Shown one piece after another: positions 1 through 5,650 of a stretch of DNA of 11,010 nt. The notes under the pieces were generated by a model, which saw only the letters and a list, made by a program, of their open reading frames with translations, was not told the DNA's origin and did not search any database. Each line of letters starts with the position of its first letter. Position 1 is the first letter of the stretch. Both the position numbers and the translations under genes were made by a program. The DNA is from CAYWNK01 sp047639615 (GTDB taxonomy: Bacteria > Planctomycetota > UBA1135 > GCA-002686595): the NCBI GenBank assembly GCA_047639615.1, contig JBLIOL010000187.1:1-11010 (forward strand). Reading direction: 5' to 3'.

Positions 1-52
1 CGCCTGATGATTTCTCCCGGCGGGCCACTTGCGTTGACGCAGGCACCTGCAG

Positions 53-1231
53 CTAGCGATACGCCGGGATGCCGGTGACCTCGTGGCCGATGGCCAGCGT
101 GTGGATGTCGTGGGTGCCTTCGTAGGTCACGACAGACTCTAGGTTGAGCATGTGGCGGCCGGTCTGGTACTCGAGGCTGATGCCGTTGGCGCCGAGCACG
201 TCGCGCAGGTTGCGGGCGGTCTCGAGGGCCATCATGACGTTGTTGCGCTTGGCCATGGAGACCTGCTGGCTGGTGGCCTTGCCTTCGTCCTTCATGCGGC
301 CCAGGCGTAGGGCCATGAGCTGGGCGAGGGTGATGTTGGTGGCCACGTCGGCGAGCTTTTTCTGGGGCAGCTGGAAATGCGCCAGGGGCTTGTCGAAGAC
401 GATGCGTTGCTTGGAGTAGTTGAGCGCCTCGTCAAAGCAGGCGAGGGCTGAGCCCACCACCCCCCAGGCGATGCCGTAGCGGGCTTGGGTCAGGCAGTCG
501 AGCGGGCCCTTGAGGCCCTTGGCGCCGGGCATCATGGCGCTGGCGGGGACGCGCACATCCTCGAGCACGAGCTCGGAGGTGATCGAGGCGCGCAGGCTCC
601 ACTTGTGCTTTTGCTCGGGGGCGCTGAAGCCCTTGAGGTTGGTCGGGACCACGAAGCCGCGGATCTTGTCCTCGGTCTGGGCCCAGACGATGGCCACCTG
701 GGCACAGGTGCCGTTGGTGATCCACATCTTGCGGCCGTTGAGGATGTAGTCGTCGCCGTCTTTGACAGCGGTGGTCTGCATGCCGCCGGGGTTGGAGCCG
801 AAGTCGGGCTCGGTCAGGCCGAAGCATCCGATGGCCTTGCCAGCGGCGAGTTGGGGTAGCCACTCGCGCTTCTGCTCTTCCGTGCCGTAGGTCAGGATCG
901 GCCACATGACGAGCGAGCCCTGCACGGAGACGAAGGAGCGCAGACCGGAGTCGCCGCGCTCAAGCTCCTGACAGATCAGGCCGTAGGCCACGCTGTTCAG
1001 GCCGGCGCCGCCGTACTCCTCGGGGGTGGTCGGACCGAAGACGCCCAGCTCGGCCAGCTCGGGCACCATCTCCATGGGGAAGGTGCCGTCCTCGAAGTGG
1101 CCTGCGACTACGGGCAGGAAGCGTTCGCCCACCCAGGAGCGCACGGCGTCGCGCACCATGAGTTCGTCCTCGGAGAATTGATCGTCGAGGGCGAAGTAGT
1201 CGAGCTGTTGAAACTGCTGAAAGGCGTCCAT
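53..1231 (-). CDS. gcdH: Glutaryl-CoA dehydrogenase (acyl-CoA dehydrogenase family)
   Basis: This FAD-dependent enzyme should oxidise and decarboxylate glutaryl-CoA to crotonyl-CoA in lysine, hydroxylysine and tryptophan breakdown, passing electrons to ETF. The 392-residue protein matches my memory of human GCDH along its whole length. Residues 94-103 (DSGLRSFVSV) correspond to the segment whose arginine (here R98) binds the glutaryl carboxylate. CFGLTEP and WITNG are the usual acyl-CoA dehydrogenase flavin-site motifs. TYEGTHDIH near the C-terminus contains the catalytic glutamate (E371). These features favour glutaryl-CoA over a plain short-chain acyl-CoA dehydrogenase. The frame stays open to a TTG at 1252, but the ATG at 1231 gives the N-terminus expected of the family. 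Neither start has a clear Shine-Dalgarno. The gene is divergent from the EI24-like gene, and no other lysine-degradation gene is in the window. The 52 nt beyond the stop show only two 5-bp palindromes. Confidence 0.9.
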   Translation of the reverse strand: MDAFQQFQQLDYFALDDQFSEDELMVRDAVRSWVGERFLPVVAGHFEDGTFPMEMVPELAELGVFGPTTPEEYGGAGLNSVAYGLICQELERGDSGLRSFVSVQGSLVMWPILTYGTEEQKREWLPQLAAGKAIGCFGLTEPDFGSNPGGMQTTAVKDGDDYILNGRKMWITNGTCAQVAIVWAQTEDKIRGFVVPTNLKGFSAPEQKHKWSLRASITSELVLEDVRVPASAMMPGAKGLKGPLDCLTQARYGIAWGVVGSALACFDEALNYSKQRIVFDKPLAHFQLPQKKLADVATNITLAQLMALRLGRMKDEGKATSQQVSMAKRNNVMMALETARNLRDVLGANGISLEYQTGRHMLNLESVVTYEGTHDIHTLAIGHEVTGIPAYR

Positions 1232-1316
1232 GGGCGCGGGGGCGCGGAGCAAATTTGGGTAGGCACGCCCCCAGGGAGCCTGAAGGAGACTCTTGGTCGG
1301 GCGTTGGAACCCACGG

Positions 1317-1322
1317 ATTGTA
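1317..1322 (-). promoter_or_regulatory. Possible -10 element for the dehydrogenase gene
   Basis: On the minus strand this reads TACAAT, one base from the sigma-70 -10 consensus, about 85 nt upstream of the ATG at 1231 in the divergent intergenic region. No convincing -35 hexamer sits 16-18 nt further upstream. It is a candidate only. Confidence 0.2.
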
Positions 1323-1366
1323 GGCTCGTGCAGGCCCGCCAGCTATCTGCACTGGTCCGCAAATCC

Positions 1367-2287
1367 ATGGCCAAGCCCGTCCACCCCTGCCCCCGCTGCG
1401 GCTACCACGCCGCCGAGCTGCCCTGCCCCCACTGCGAGCTGAGCGCCGGCTCGCCCGAGTGGAAGCGTCTGCGACCGCGCGCAGGGCCTGCCCTGGGCCT
1501 GGAGGCCTTCGTGCGCGGCGGCGGGCTGGTCATGAGCGTGCCCGGGGGCCTAAGGATGCTGGCCATGCCGGCCGCGATGACCGCCTTCGGAGCCGTCCTG
1601 GTCTACCGCAACTGGGTTAGCGGCTGGGTGGCGAGCCTCTTCGCCGGCCTCGAGCCGGCTGCCGTAGCCGCGCGCCCAGAGGGCTGGCTGCGCAGCACAC
1701 TGGGCTTCTTCTCAAACTCCTGGTTCGTGGAGCTGCTCTCGCGCGCCTCGCACCTGGTGGCCATGACGCTGACGGCCTGGCTAGCCTTCACCTTCCTCTT
1801 CGAAGCCATCGCCGGCCCCTTCCTCGACCGCCTGCACGGGCGCTTGGAGAAGCGTTGGTTCGGGAAGGACCCCAGCGCCAAGGGCTTAGGCCTGACCGGC
1901 ACCCTGCGCCGGGAGGGCCACATGCTGAGCCTCTCCATCGCCGCCGCCGGCATGGCGGCCCTGGTCTCTCTGCTGGCCCTGCCCCTGCTGCTCTTCCCGG
2001 GCATCGGCAGCCTGCTCTACCTGGCCGTCAGCGGCATCGCCCTGTCCCTCGGCGCCATGGATACGGCCTTCGCGCGCCGCGGCTGGAGCCTGCGCCAGCG
2101 CAAGCTGCTCTTTGAGCGGCATTGGATGGCCGCCGCCAGCTTCGGTGCCCTAGCGGGCGCCATCTCCGGCTTTCCCTTCCTCGGCCCGCTCGTAATGGTG
2201 CCTTGCGCCTCCCTCGGCGGCCTCTGGATGCTGGTACGCGTGGACAAGAGCCCAGCGCGGATCGAGCCCGGCGCTGGCGCTAGTTAG
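1367..2287 (+). CDS. EI24/CysZ-like multi-pass membrane protein with N-terminal zinc ribbon
   Basis: The 306-residue protein starts with a Cys4 zinc-ribbon-like segment (C8-x2-C11 ... C20-x2-C23). The rest has several hydrophobic segments, roughly at residues 60-80, 118-142, 185-225 and 255-285. The stretch LLALPLLLFPGIGSLLYLAV, followed by a (L/M)DTAFARRGWSLRQRKLL-type loop and a final hydrophobic hairpin, is characteristic of the EI24 superfamily, which includes the bacterial sulfate transporter CysZ. No CysZ-specific function can be claimed, and the metal-binding head is not part of CysZ. I chose the ATG at 1367 because the ribbon begins a few residues later and the frame upstream has no protein-like character. 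No strong Shine-Dalgarno is visible, and upstream GTG codons remain possible. metG follows after 52 nt, so the two may be co-transcribed. Confidence 0.65.
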   Translation: MAKPVHPCPRCGYHAAELPCPHCELSAGSPEWKRLRPRAGPALGLEAFVRGGGLVMSVPGGLRMLAMPAAMTAFGAVLVYRNWVSGWVASLFAGLEPAAVAARPEGWLRSTLGFFSNSWFVELLSRASHLVAMTLTAWLAFTFLFEAIAGPFLDRLHGRLEKRWFGKDPSAKGLGLTGTLRREGHMLSLSIAAAGMAALVSLLALPLLLFPGIGSLLYLAVSGIALSLGAMDTAFARRGWSLRQRKLLFERHWMAAASFGALAGAISGFPFLGPLVMVPCASLGGLWMLVRVDKSPARIEPGAGAS

Positions 2288-2325
2288 ACCTGAGCGGCAG
2301 ACTCCGCCCCTCACTCCTTCGACCC

Positions 2326-2332
2326 AAGAGGA
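2326..2332 (+). promoter_or_regulatory. Ribosome binding site fixing the metG GTG start
   Basis: AAGAGGA lies 7 nt upstream of the GTG at 2340. It supports that GTG as the true start, which also gives the conserved MetRS N-terminus (RYLVTSALPYANGPIH). Confidence 0.6.
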
Positions 2333-2339
2333 CCCTCCC

Positions 2340-4022
2340 GTGGCCCGTTATCTCGTCACCAGCGCCCTGCCCTACGCCAACGGGCCGATTCACTTCGGCC
2401 ACGCGGCCGGAGCCTACCTACCCGCCGACCTCTACGTGCGCACCCTGCGCATGCTGGGCGAAGACGTGCTCTACGTCTGCGGCACGGACGAGCACGGGGT
2501 GGCTATCACCCTCAAGGCCGAGCAGGAAGGCGCGGAGTTCCCCGAGTACGTGGCGCGCTGGCGCGAGGAGATCCTCGCCACCTTCACGCAGCTCGGCATC
2601 GAGTTCGATGTGTTCTCCGGCACCAACCGCAGCCCCTCGCACGCCGAGACCTCGCAGGAGTTCTTCCTGCAGCTCGATAAGAGCGGCTACCTCAAGCGCC
2701 GCGACACCGAGCAGCTGTACTGCGCCAAGGACGACATCTTCCTGGCCGACCGCTACGTGCTCGGCACCTGCTACGTGTGCGGCAACGAGTCCGCGCGCGG
2801 CGACGAGTGCCCGCAGTGCGGCACCTGGATCGACGCCCTGCGCCTCGTCTCCCCCAGCTGCAAGCTGTGTGGCAGCGCACCCGAGCGGCGCTCCACCACG
2901 CACTGGTACTTGGACCTGCCCAAGCTGCGTGACGAGCACATCGGCGAGTGGATCGCGAAGCACGATTGGAAGCCCAACGTGAAGGCCTTCATCCTCAACA
3001 TGCTCAAGGATGTACCCGAGCGCGCCATCACGCGTGACATGCGCTGGGGCATTCCTGTGCCGGATTCCGTCGAAGGCGATACGGATGGAAAGGTACTTTA
3101 CGTGTGGTTTGACGCACCTATTGGCTATATCTCTTTCACCAAGGATCTGATGGCCGAGCGCGGAACGCCCGACGCTTGGCGCGATTGGTGGCAGTCCGCC
3201 GACACGCGCCTCGTGCACTTCATCGGCAAGGACAACATCCCCTTCCACTGCATGGTCTTCCCCTCCATGCTGCACGGCGTCAAGCAGGACTACGTACTGC
3301 CCTGGGCCGTGCCCGCCAACGAGTTCTACAACCTGGCCGGCGGCAAGTTCAGCACCAGCGAGGGCAACACCTTCGACACGGCCGAGTTCATGCAGCACTA
3401 CGGTGCGGAGGTCACGCGCTTCTACATCCTGTGCACCCTGCCCGAGACCGCCGACGCGGAGTTCAACCCGGAGCAGTTGGTCCTGCTGAACAACGCCTCG
3501 CTCTCCGGCAACCTGGGCAACCTGATCACGCGCGTGCTCAAGTTCACGGTCAAGAACTTCGACGGACGCCTGCCCGACTTGGACCCGGCCCATGCGGCCG
3601 AGTACGACGCGCAACTCCTAGGCGGCGACTGCGGCGAGGTGGTCGACCCGGCTGCGTCTATCCGGGAGCACCAGTTCCGGCGCGCCGCCGAGCAACTGCT
3701 GGCCAACGCCACCGTGGCCAACGTCTTCATGCAGCGCACGGAGCCCTGGGCCCTGCGCAAGACCGATCCGGCCCGCGCCGCTAGCGCCCTCGCCACCCTG
3801 GTCCAGTACCTGCATTACCTGGCCCGCTGGATGGCACCTTTCCTGCCGAGCAAGGCTCAGGAGCTGTGGGTCATGCTGGGCTGCGAGGGCGAAGTGTCGA
3901 AGCAGGCCTGGCCCAGCGTGCCCCAGGCCGGTGAATGGCGTGAACTACCGGAAAGCCACGTCCTCGGCACCCCCGAGGCGCTCTTCCCGCGCCTCGAGTT
4001 GGCAGCTGAGCCCAGCGCCTAG
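2340..4022 (+). CDS. metG: Methionyl-tRNA synthetase
   Basis: This cytosolic class I enzyme charges tRNA-Met, initiator and elongator, with methionine. The 560-residue protein begins ARYLVTSALPYANGPIHFGH, where HFGH (18-21) is the HIGH signature. YVCGTDEHG and WFDAPIGYIS are family motifs of the catalytic core. The zinc-knuckle insert has C144-x2-C147 and C157-x2-C160, plus an extra C174-x2-C177 with no obvious fourth pair. The KMSKS loop reads KFSTS (336-340), so threonine replaces the second lysine. An alpha-helical anticodon-binding domain follows from about residue 385, with NLGNLITRVLKF and EPWALRK. The protein ends there: the C-terminal Trbp111/EMAP-like tRNA-binding domain found in many bacterial MetRS is absent from this chain. 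The start is GTG with a good ribosome binding site. It is probably the housekeeping copy, since no resistance or mobile context is seen. Confidence 0.97.
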   Translation: MARYLVTSALPYANGPIHFGHAAGAYLPADLYVRTLRMLGEDVLYVCGTDEHGVAITLKAEQEGAEFPEYVARWREEILATFTQLGIEFDVFSGTNRSPSHAETSQEFFLQLDKSGYLKRRDTEQLYCAKDDIFLADRYVLGTCYVCGNESARGDECPQCGTWIDALRLVSPSCKLCGSAPERRSTTHWYLDLPKLRDEHIGEWIAKHDWKPNVKAFILNMLKDVPERAITRDMRWGIPVPDSVEGDTDGKVLYVWFDAPIGYISFTKDLMAERGTPDAWRDWWQSADTRLVHFIGKDNIPFHCMVFPSMLHGVKQDYVLPWAVPANEFYNLAGGKFSTSEGNTFDTAEFMQHYGAEVTRFYILCTLPETADAEFNPEQLVLLNNASLSGNLGNLITRVLKFTVKNFDGRLPDLDPAHAAEYDAQLLGGDCGEVVDPAASIREHQFRRAAEQLLANATVANVFMQRTEPWALRKTDPARAASALATLVQYLHYLARWMAPFLPSKAQELWVMLGCEGEVSKQAWPSVPQAGEWRELPESHVLGTPEALFPRLELAAEPSA

Positions 4023-4065
4023 GCTGACATCCGCTCCGGGGCAGCCAGTACCCCAGCTACACGAG

Positions 4066-4098
4066 AAGGCCGGCTCCGCCTGAGGCGAAGCCGGCCTT
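4066..4098. terminator. Strong hairpin between convergent metG and HU genes
   Basis: The arms at 4066-4080 and 4084-4098 form a 15-bp stem around a 3-nt loop. The single C-A mismatch (4076/4088) in plus-strand RNA becomes a U-G wobble in minus-strand RNA. The downstream sequence is only weakly T-rich (TTGTATTT on the plus strand). Position between converging genes suggests a bidirectional terminator or a 3' end-protecting structure. Confidence 0.6.
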
Positions 4099-4142
4099 GT
4101 ATTTGAAACCGTAGGGGTTGGCGGCGACCGAGGTCACCTCCA

Positions 4143-4161
4143 GGGAGTCAGACTGACTCCC
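4143..4161 (-). terminator. Perfect inverted repeat spanning the HU stop codon
   Basis: GGGAGTCA (4143-4150) pairs perfectly with TGACTCCC (4154-4161) across a 3-nt loop, and the TGA of the HU gene lies within it. No U-tract follows in the minus direction. It may be a 3' stabilising stem or part of a composite terminator with the hairpin at 4066-4098. A second small dyad, GAGGTCACCTC, lies next to it at 4130-4140. Confidence 0.35.
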
Positions 4162-4417
4162 GAAGTCCCTTACCTACCCGGAATCCGACCCGTCGCCCTG
4201 CATCGATTGGCATGGGCGCCCCGGTCTGAGGATTCCGACCGACCCGAGCTTTCCGCTCCTTCACTTCGAAGGTGCCGAAGCCCGTGATCGTCACGGAACC
4301 ATCGATCTTGAGTCCATCCTGGATGCCGTCTAGGACGGAATCCACTAGCCGTGAGGCTTGGAGTTTCGAGGTCGAGAGTCGCGTGGCGACCTGCTCCACG
4401 AGTTGGCTCTTGTTCAC
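4148..4417 (-). CDS. HU-family nucleoid DNA-binding protein
   Basis: The 89-residue protein has the full length and layout of HU/IHF. An N-terminal helical dimerisation region opens with MNKSQLVEQVA. GFGTFEVKERKARVGRNPQTG, around residues 46-66, is the family signature leading into the DNA-embracing beta-arm, which carries the tip proline in GRNP. A basic C-terminal helix follows. It should act as a homodimer that bends and compacts DNA in the nucleoid. The start is a GTG at 4417, 18 nt after the stop of the Lys/Ala-rich gene, with no good Shine-Dalgarno of its own, so translation may be coupled to that gene. The sequence does not separate HU from IHF subunits; HU is the safer name. Confidence 0.92.
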   Translation of the reverse strand: MNKSQLVEQVATRLSTSKLQASRLVDSVLDGIQDGLKIDGSVTITGFGTFEVKERKARVGRNPQTGAPMPIDAGRRVGFRVGKGLRESV

Positions 4418-4435
4418 GATGGTAGGTGAAGAGGC

Positions 4436-4825
4436 CTAGCGGCGGCGTGTGGCCTTTTTCTTGGTGGCCTTTTTCTTAGTTGCGCGCTTCTTGGTGGCCT
4501 TCTTCTTAGTGGCCTTCTTCTTGGTAGCGCGCTTCTTAGTGGCCTTCTTCTTGGCAGCTTTCTTCTTGGCCTTCTTCTTGGTGGCCTTTTTCTTAGTTGC
4601 CTTCTTCTTAGTTGCCTTCTTCTTGGTGGCCTTCTTCTTGGTCACCTTTTTCTTGGTGGCCTTTTTCTTGGTTGCCTTCTTCTTGGTCGCACGCTTCTTG
4701 GTTGCCTTCTTCTTGGCAGCCTTCTTCTTGGTCACCTTTTTCTTGGTGGCCTTCTTCTTGGTCGTGCGTTTGGTGGCTGCCTTTTTACGGGTGGCGGCCT
4801 TCTTCCGGGCTTTCTTTTTAGCCAT
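4436..4825 (-). CDS. Histone H1-like Lys/Ala-rich DNA-binding protein
   Basis: The 129-residue protein consists almost entirely of KKAT/KKKAT-type repeats (Lys, Ala, Thr, a few Arg and Val). It begins MAKKKARKKAATRKKAATKR and ends in three arginines. It has no globular domain, signal peptide or membrane segment. Such tails resemble the C-terminal domain of eukaryotic H1 and bacterial H1-like proteins (for example AlgP of Pseudomonas and the chlamydial Hc proteins), which bind DNA through charge and are disordered. Specific homology cannot be claimed from low-complexity sequence. An AAGGAG site 9 nt upstream supports the ATG at 4825. HU follows 18 nt downstream, so the pair forms a likely chromatin operon. 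The opposite strand is open through this gene and would encode FFLVA repeats, which is a by-product of the Lys codons. Confidence 0.85.
   Translation of the reverse strand: MAKKKARKKAATRKKAATKRTTKKKATKKKVTKKKAAKKKATKKRATKKKATKKKATKKKVTKKKATKKKATKKKATKKKATKKKAKKKAAKKKATKKRATKKKATKKKATKKRATKKKATKKKATRRR
4439..4771 (-). repeat. Tandem KKAT-coding repeats in the H1-like gene
   Basis: From residue 19 to the end, the coding strand is an array of imperfect 12-15 nt units built on AAGAAGGCCACC and variants. Units differ mainly at wobble bases and by GCC/GTC/CGC substitutions (Ala, Val, Arg). The array could change length by slippage or recombination while keeping the frame. Confidence 0.8.
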
Positions 4826-4834
4826 GGGAGAGTT

Positions 4835-4840
4835 CTCCTT
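4835..4840 (-). promoter_or_regulatory. Ribosome binding site of the H1-like gene
   Basis: AAGGAG on the minus strand sits 9 nt before the ATG at 4825. A 6-bp hairpin lies just 5' of it. Confidence 0.65.
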
Positions 4841-4842
4841 GA

Positions 4843-4857
4843 TCCCGGTGTCCGGGA
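4843..4857 (-). promoter_or_regulatory. Small hairpin just upstream of the H1-like gene's RBS
   Basis: TCCCGG and CCGGGA form a perfect 6-bp stem with a 3-nt loop, ending two bases before the AAGGAG site. In the 5' leader it could stabilise the mRNA or affect ribosome loading. No known riboswitch or leader motif is recognised. Confidence 0.35.
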
Positions 4858-4897
4858 GGGGGGTTGCCCTTGCGGGCTCAATCAGGGATCCACGACA

Positions 4898-4973
4898 TCA
4901 GGAGCGTCATCGGCGGGAACTCGCGAGAGCTTGCCCCTGAACTGCAGACTTTTTCTGGCGTTGACGCTCCTGA
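4898..4973. repeat. 12-bp perfect inverted repeat upstream of the H1/HU operon
   Basis: TCAGGAGCGTCA (4898-4909) is the exact reverse complement of TGACGCTCCTGA (4962-4973), with a 52-nt spacer. After one mismatch, two more inward base pairs extend it. The spacer contains CTCGCGAG (4920-4927) and CTGCAG (4942-4947). It could be a pair of operator half-sites or a long-range stem in the 5' leader of the H1-like gene. Confidence 0.55.
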
Positions 4974-5034
4974 AGTCTCGGCGAAGCCTCCAAACGCAGG
5001 GCTCGCGCGTCCCCCACGCTCCTTCAAACGCAGC

Positions 5035-5060
5035 GCGGGCGCGCCCAAAGGCACGCCCGC
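5035..5060 (-). terminator. Terminator-like hairpin downstream of the mgl-like operon
   Basis: In minus-strand RNA the arms at 5060-5050 and 5045-5035 pair over 11 bp, counting one U-G wobble, around a 4-nt loop; plus-strand RNA has a C-A mismatch there. The hairpin lies about 75-100 nt after the stop of the MglB-like gene and is very GC-rich, but no U-run follows. It is a plausible end of the five-gene transcript, either factor-dependent or as a 3' stabilising stem. Confidence 0.4.
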
Positions 5061-5133
5061 ACGTTCGTCCGACTCTCGCGCAACCGCCTGTGCATCAAAC
5101 ACTTAGGCGCAGCGCGTAGGCGCGTATCGAAGT

Positions 5134-5637
5134 CTAGAAGAGATCGTCCAAGGCGGCGCTAGCCTGCGATGAGTAGTCCCCGGAGAGGGCTTCACCCTCC
5201 TCCGGCTCGCGTCCGGAAATTTCCGTGAAGATCTCGGCAAGTCGGCGCGTGCTCTCCTGAGCGTAGAAGCGAATGAGCCCAAGGTTAGTGCGCTCATCCC
5301 AGACCACGGCCAGCAGTGTGCGCTCCCCCACGAGGGAGACTTGGATCGCTTGGCGGGCGCCCTGATGGGAGAGCGTGCTGAACTCGTCCTCACCCAGTAG
5401 CTGTGCCATCTGCCTCGTGGCAGCGAAGGATCCCGCCGTCAAAGCGGAGAGTGAGTCCATGCAAGTCGCCGCCGCCTCACCGCGACGGGTCACCAGGTGG
5501 CCCTCCTGATCGATCAGGACGGCACAGCGGGCGCCGGACAGTTCGAGGAAGCTGTCGAGCTCCCCGTCCATCTGATCAACGTCCTTGGCGTAGAAGACCA
5601 TGCGGTCTGTACGGAGTTTTTCGTCTGAGATGCGCAT
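5134..5637 (-). CDS. mglB: MglB-like Roadblock/LC7 protein (probable GTPase-activating partner)
   Basis: The 167-residue protein aligns well from memory with Myxococcus MglB. An N-terminal helix (residues ~15-32) is followed by strands with CAVLIDQEGHLVTRRG, a helix with SLSALTAGSFAATRQMAQLL, GEDEF, a strand with HQGARQAIQVSLVGERTLL, and the signature DERTNLGLIRF. The acidic C-terminus ends ALDDLF, like the end of MglB. In characterised systems an MglB homodimer binds MglA-GTP and stimulates hydrolysis, so the neighbouring GTPase is the expected partner. The ATG at 5637 is preferred because the homology starts there, 13 nt after the GTPase stop, with a weak GGGGCGA site. Longer upstream extension lies inside the GTPase gene. 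It is the last gene of the operon, and the order (A then B) is the reverse of Myxococcus mglBA. I expect it in the cytoplasm, since it has no signal or membrane segment. Confidence 0.82.
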   Translation of the reverse strand: MRISDEKLRTDRMVFYAKDVDQMDGELDSFLELSGARCAVLIDQEGHLVTRRGEAAATCMDSLSALTAGSFAATRQMAQLLGEDEFSTLSHQGARQAIQVSLVGERTLLAVVWDERTNLGLIRFYAQESTRRLAEIFTEISGREPEEGEALSGDYSSQASAALDDLF

Positions 5638-5650
5638 CGTAACGTCGCCC

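Larger units (their letters stand above)
4826..5133. other. Non-coding region between the mgl-like operon and the H1/HU operon
   Basis: About 308 nt without a credible gene. The short open frames here lack family resemblance and ribosome binding sites. It should contain the 3' end of the mgl-like operon and the promoter and leader of the H1/HU operon. Visible structure: the hairpin at 4843-4857, a GCCC/GGGC stem with a GCAA tetraloop in minus-strand RNA around 4867-4878, a 12-bp inverted repeat (4898-4909 with 4962-4973), the 8-bp palindrome CTCGCGAG (4920-4927), and the hairpin at 5035-5060. I could not assign -35/-10 boxes with confidence. Confidence 0.6.

Noticed and set aside
1293..1322. 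Plus-strand sigma-70-like promoter (TTGGTC ... GATTGT) before the EI24-like gene
   Set aside because: Both hexamers are poor matches, so in GC-rich DNA it is not distinguishable from chance.
1097..1366. N-terminal extension of the EI24-like gene upstream of 1367
   Set aside because: Most of it overlaps the divergent dehydrogenase start. The translated extension has no recognisable character, and the zinc ribbon follows directly from the ATG at 1367.
2418..3614. 398-codon open frame antisense to metG
   Set aside because: It mirrors a certain metG sequence with GC-rich codons, which keep the opposite frame free of stops. The translation is Val/Gly/Leu/Ala-rich with no domain and no ribosome binding site.
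4439..4771. Regular repeats considered as a CRISPR array
   Set aside because: The units are contiguous 12-15 nt codon repeats with no unique spacers, and they encode a Lys/Ala protein in a single frame.
4449..4940. Open frame encoding FFLVAFFLVA repeats, which could be taken for a membrane protein
   Set aside because: It is the exact antisense of the Lys-rich repeats (AAG read backwards gives CTT). The minus-strand gene has a good AAGGAG site and a credible product.
4878..5102. 74-codon minus-strand open frame in the non-coding region
   Set aside because: It has a GTG start without a ribosome binding site and no family resemblance, and it contains inverted repeats better explained as regulatory or RNA structure.
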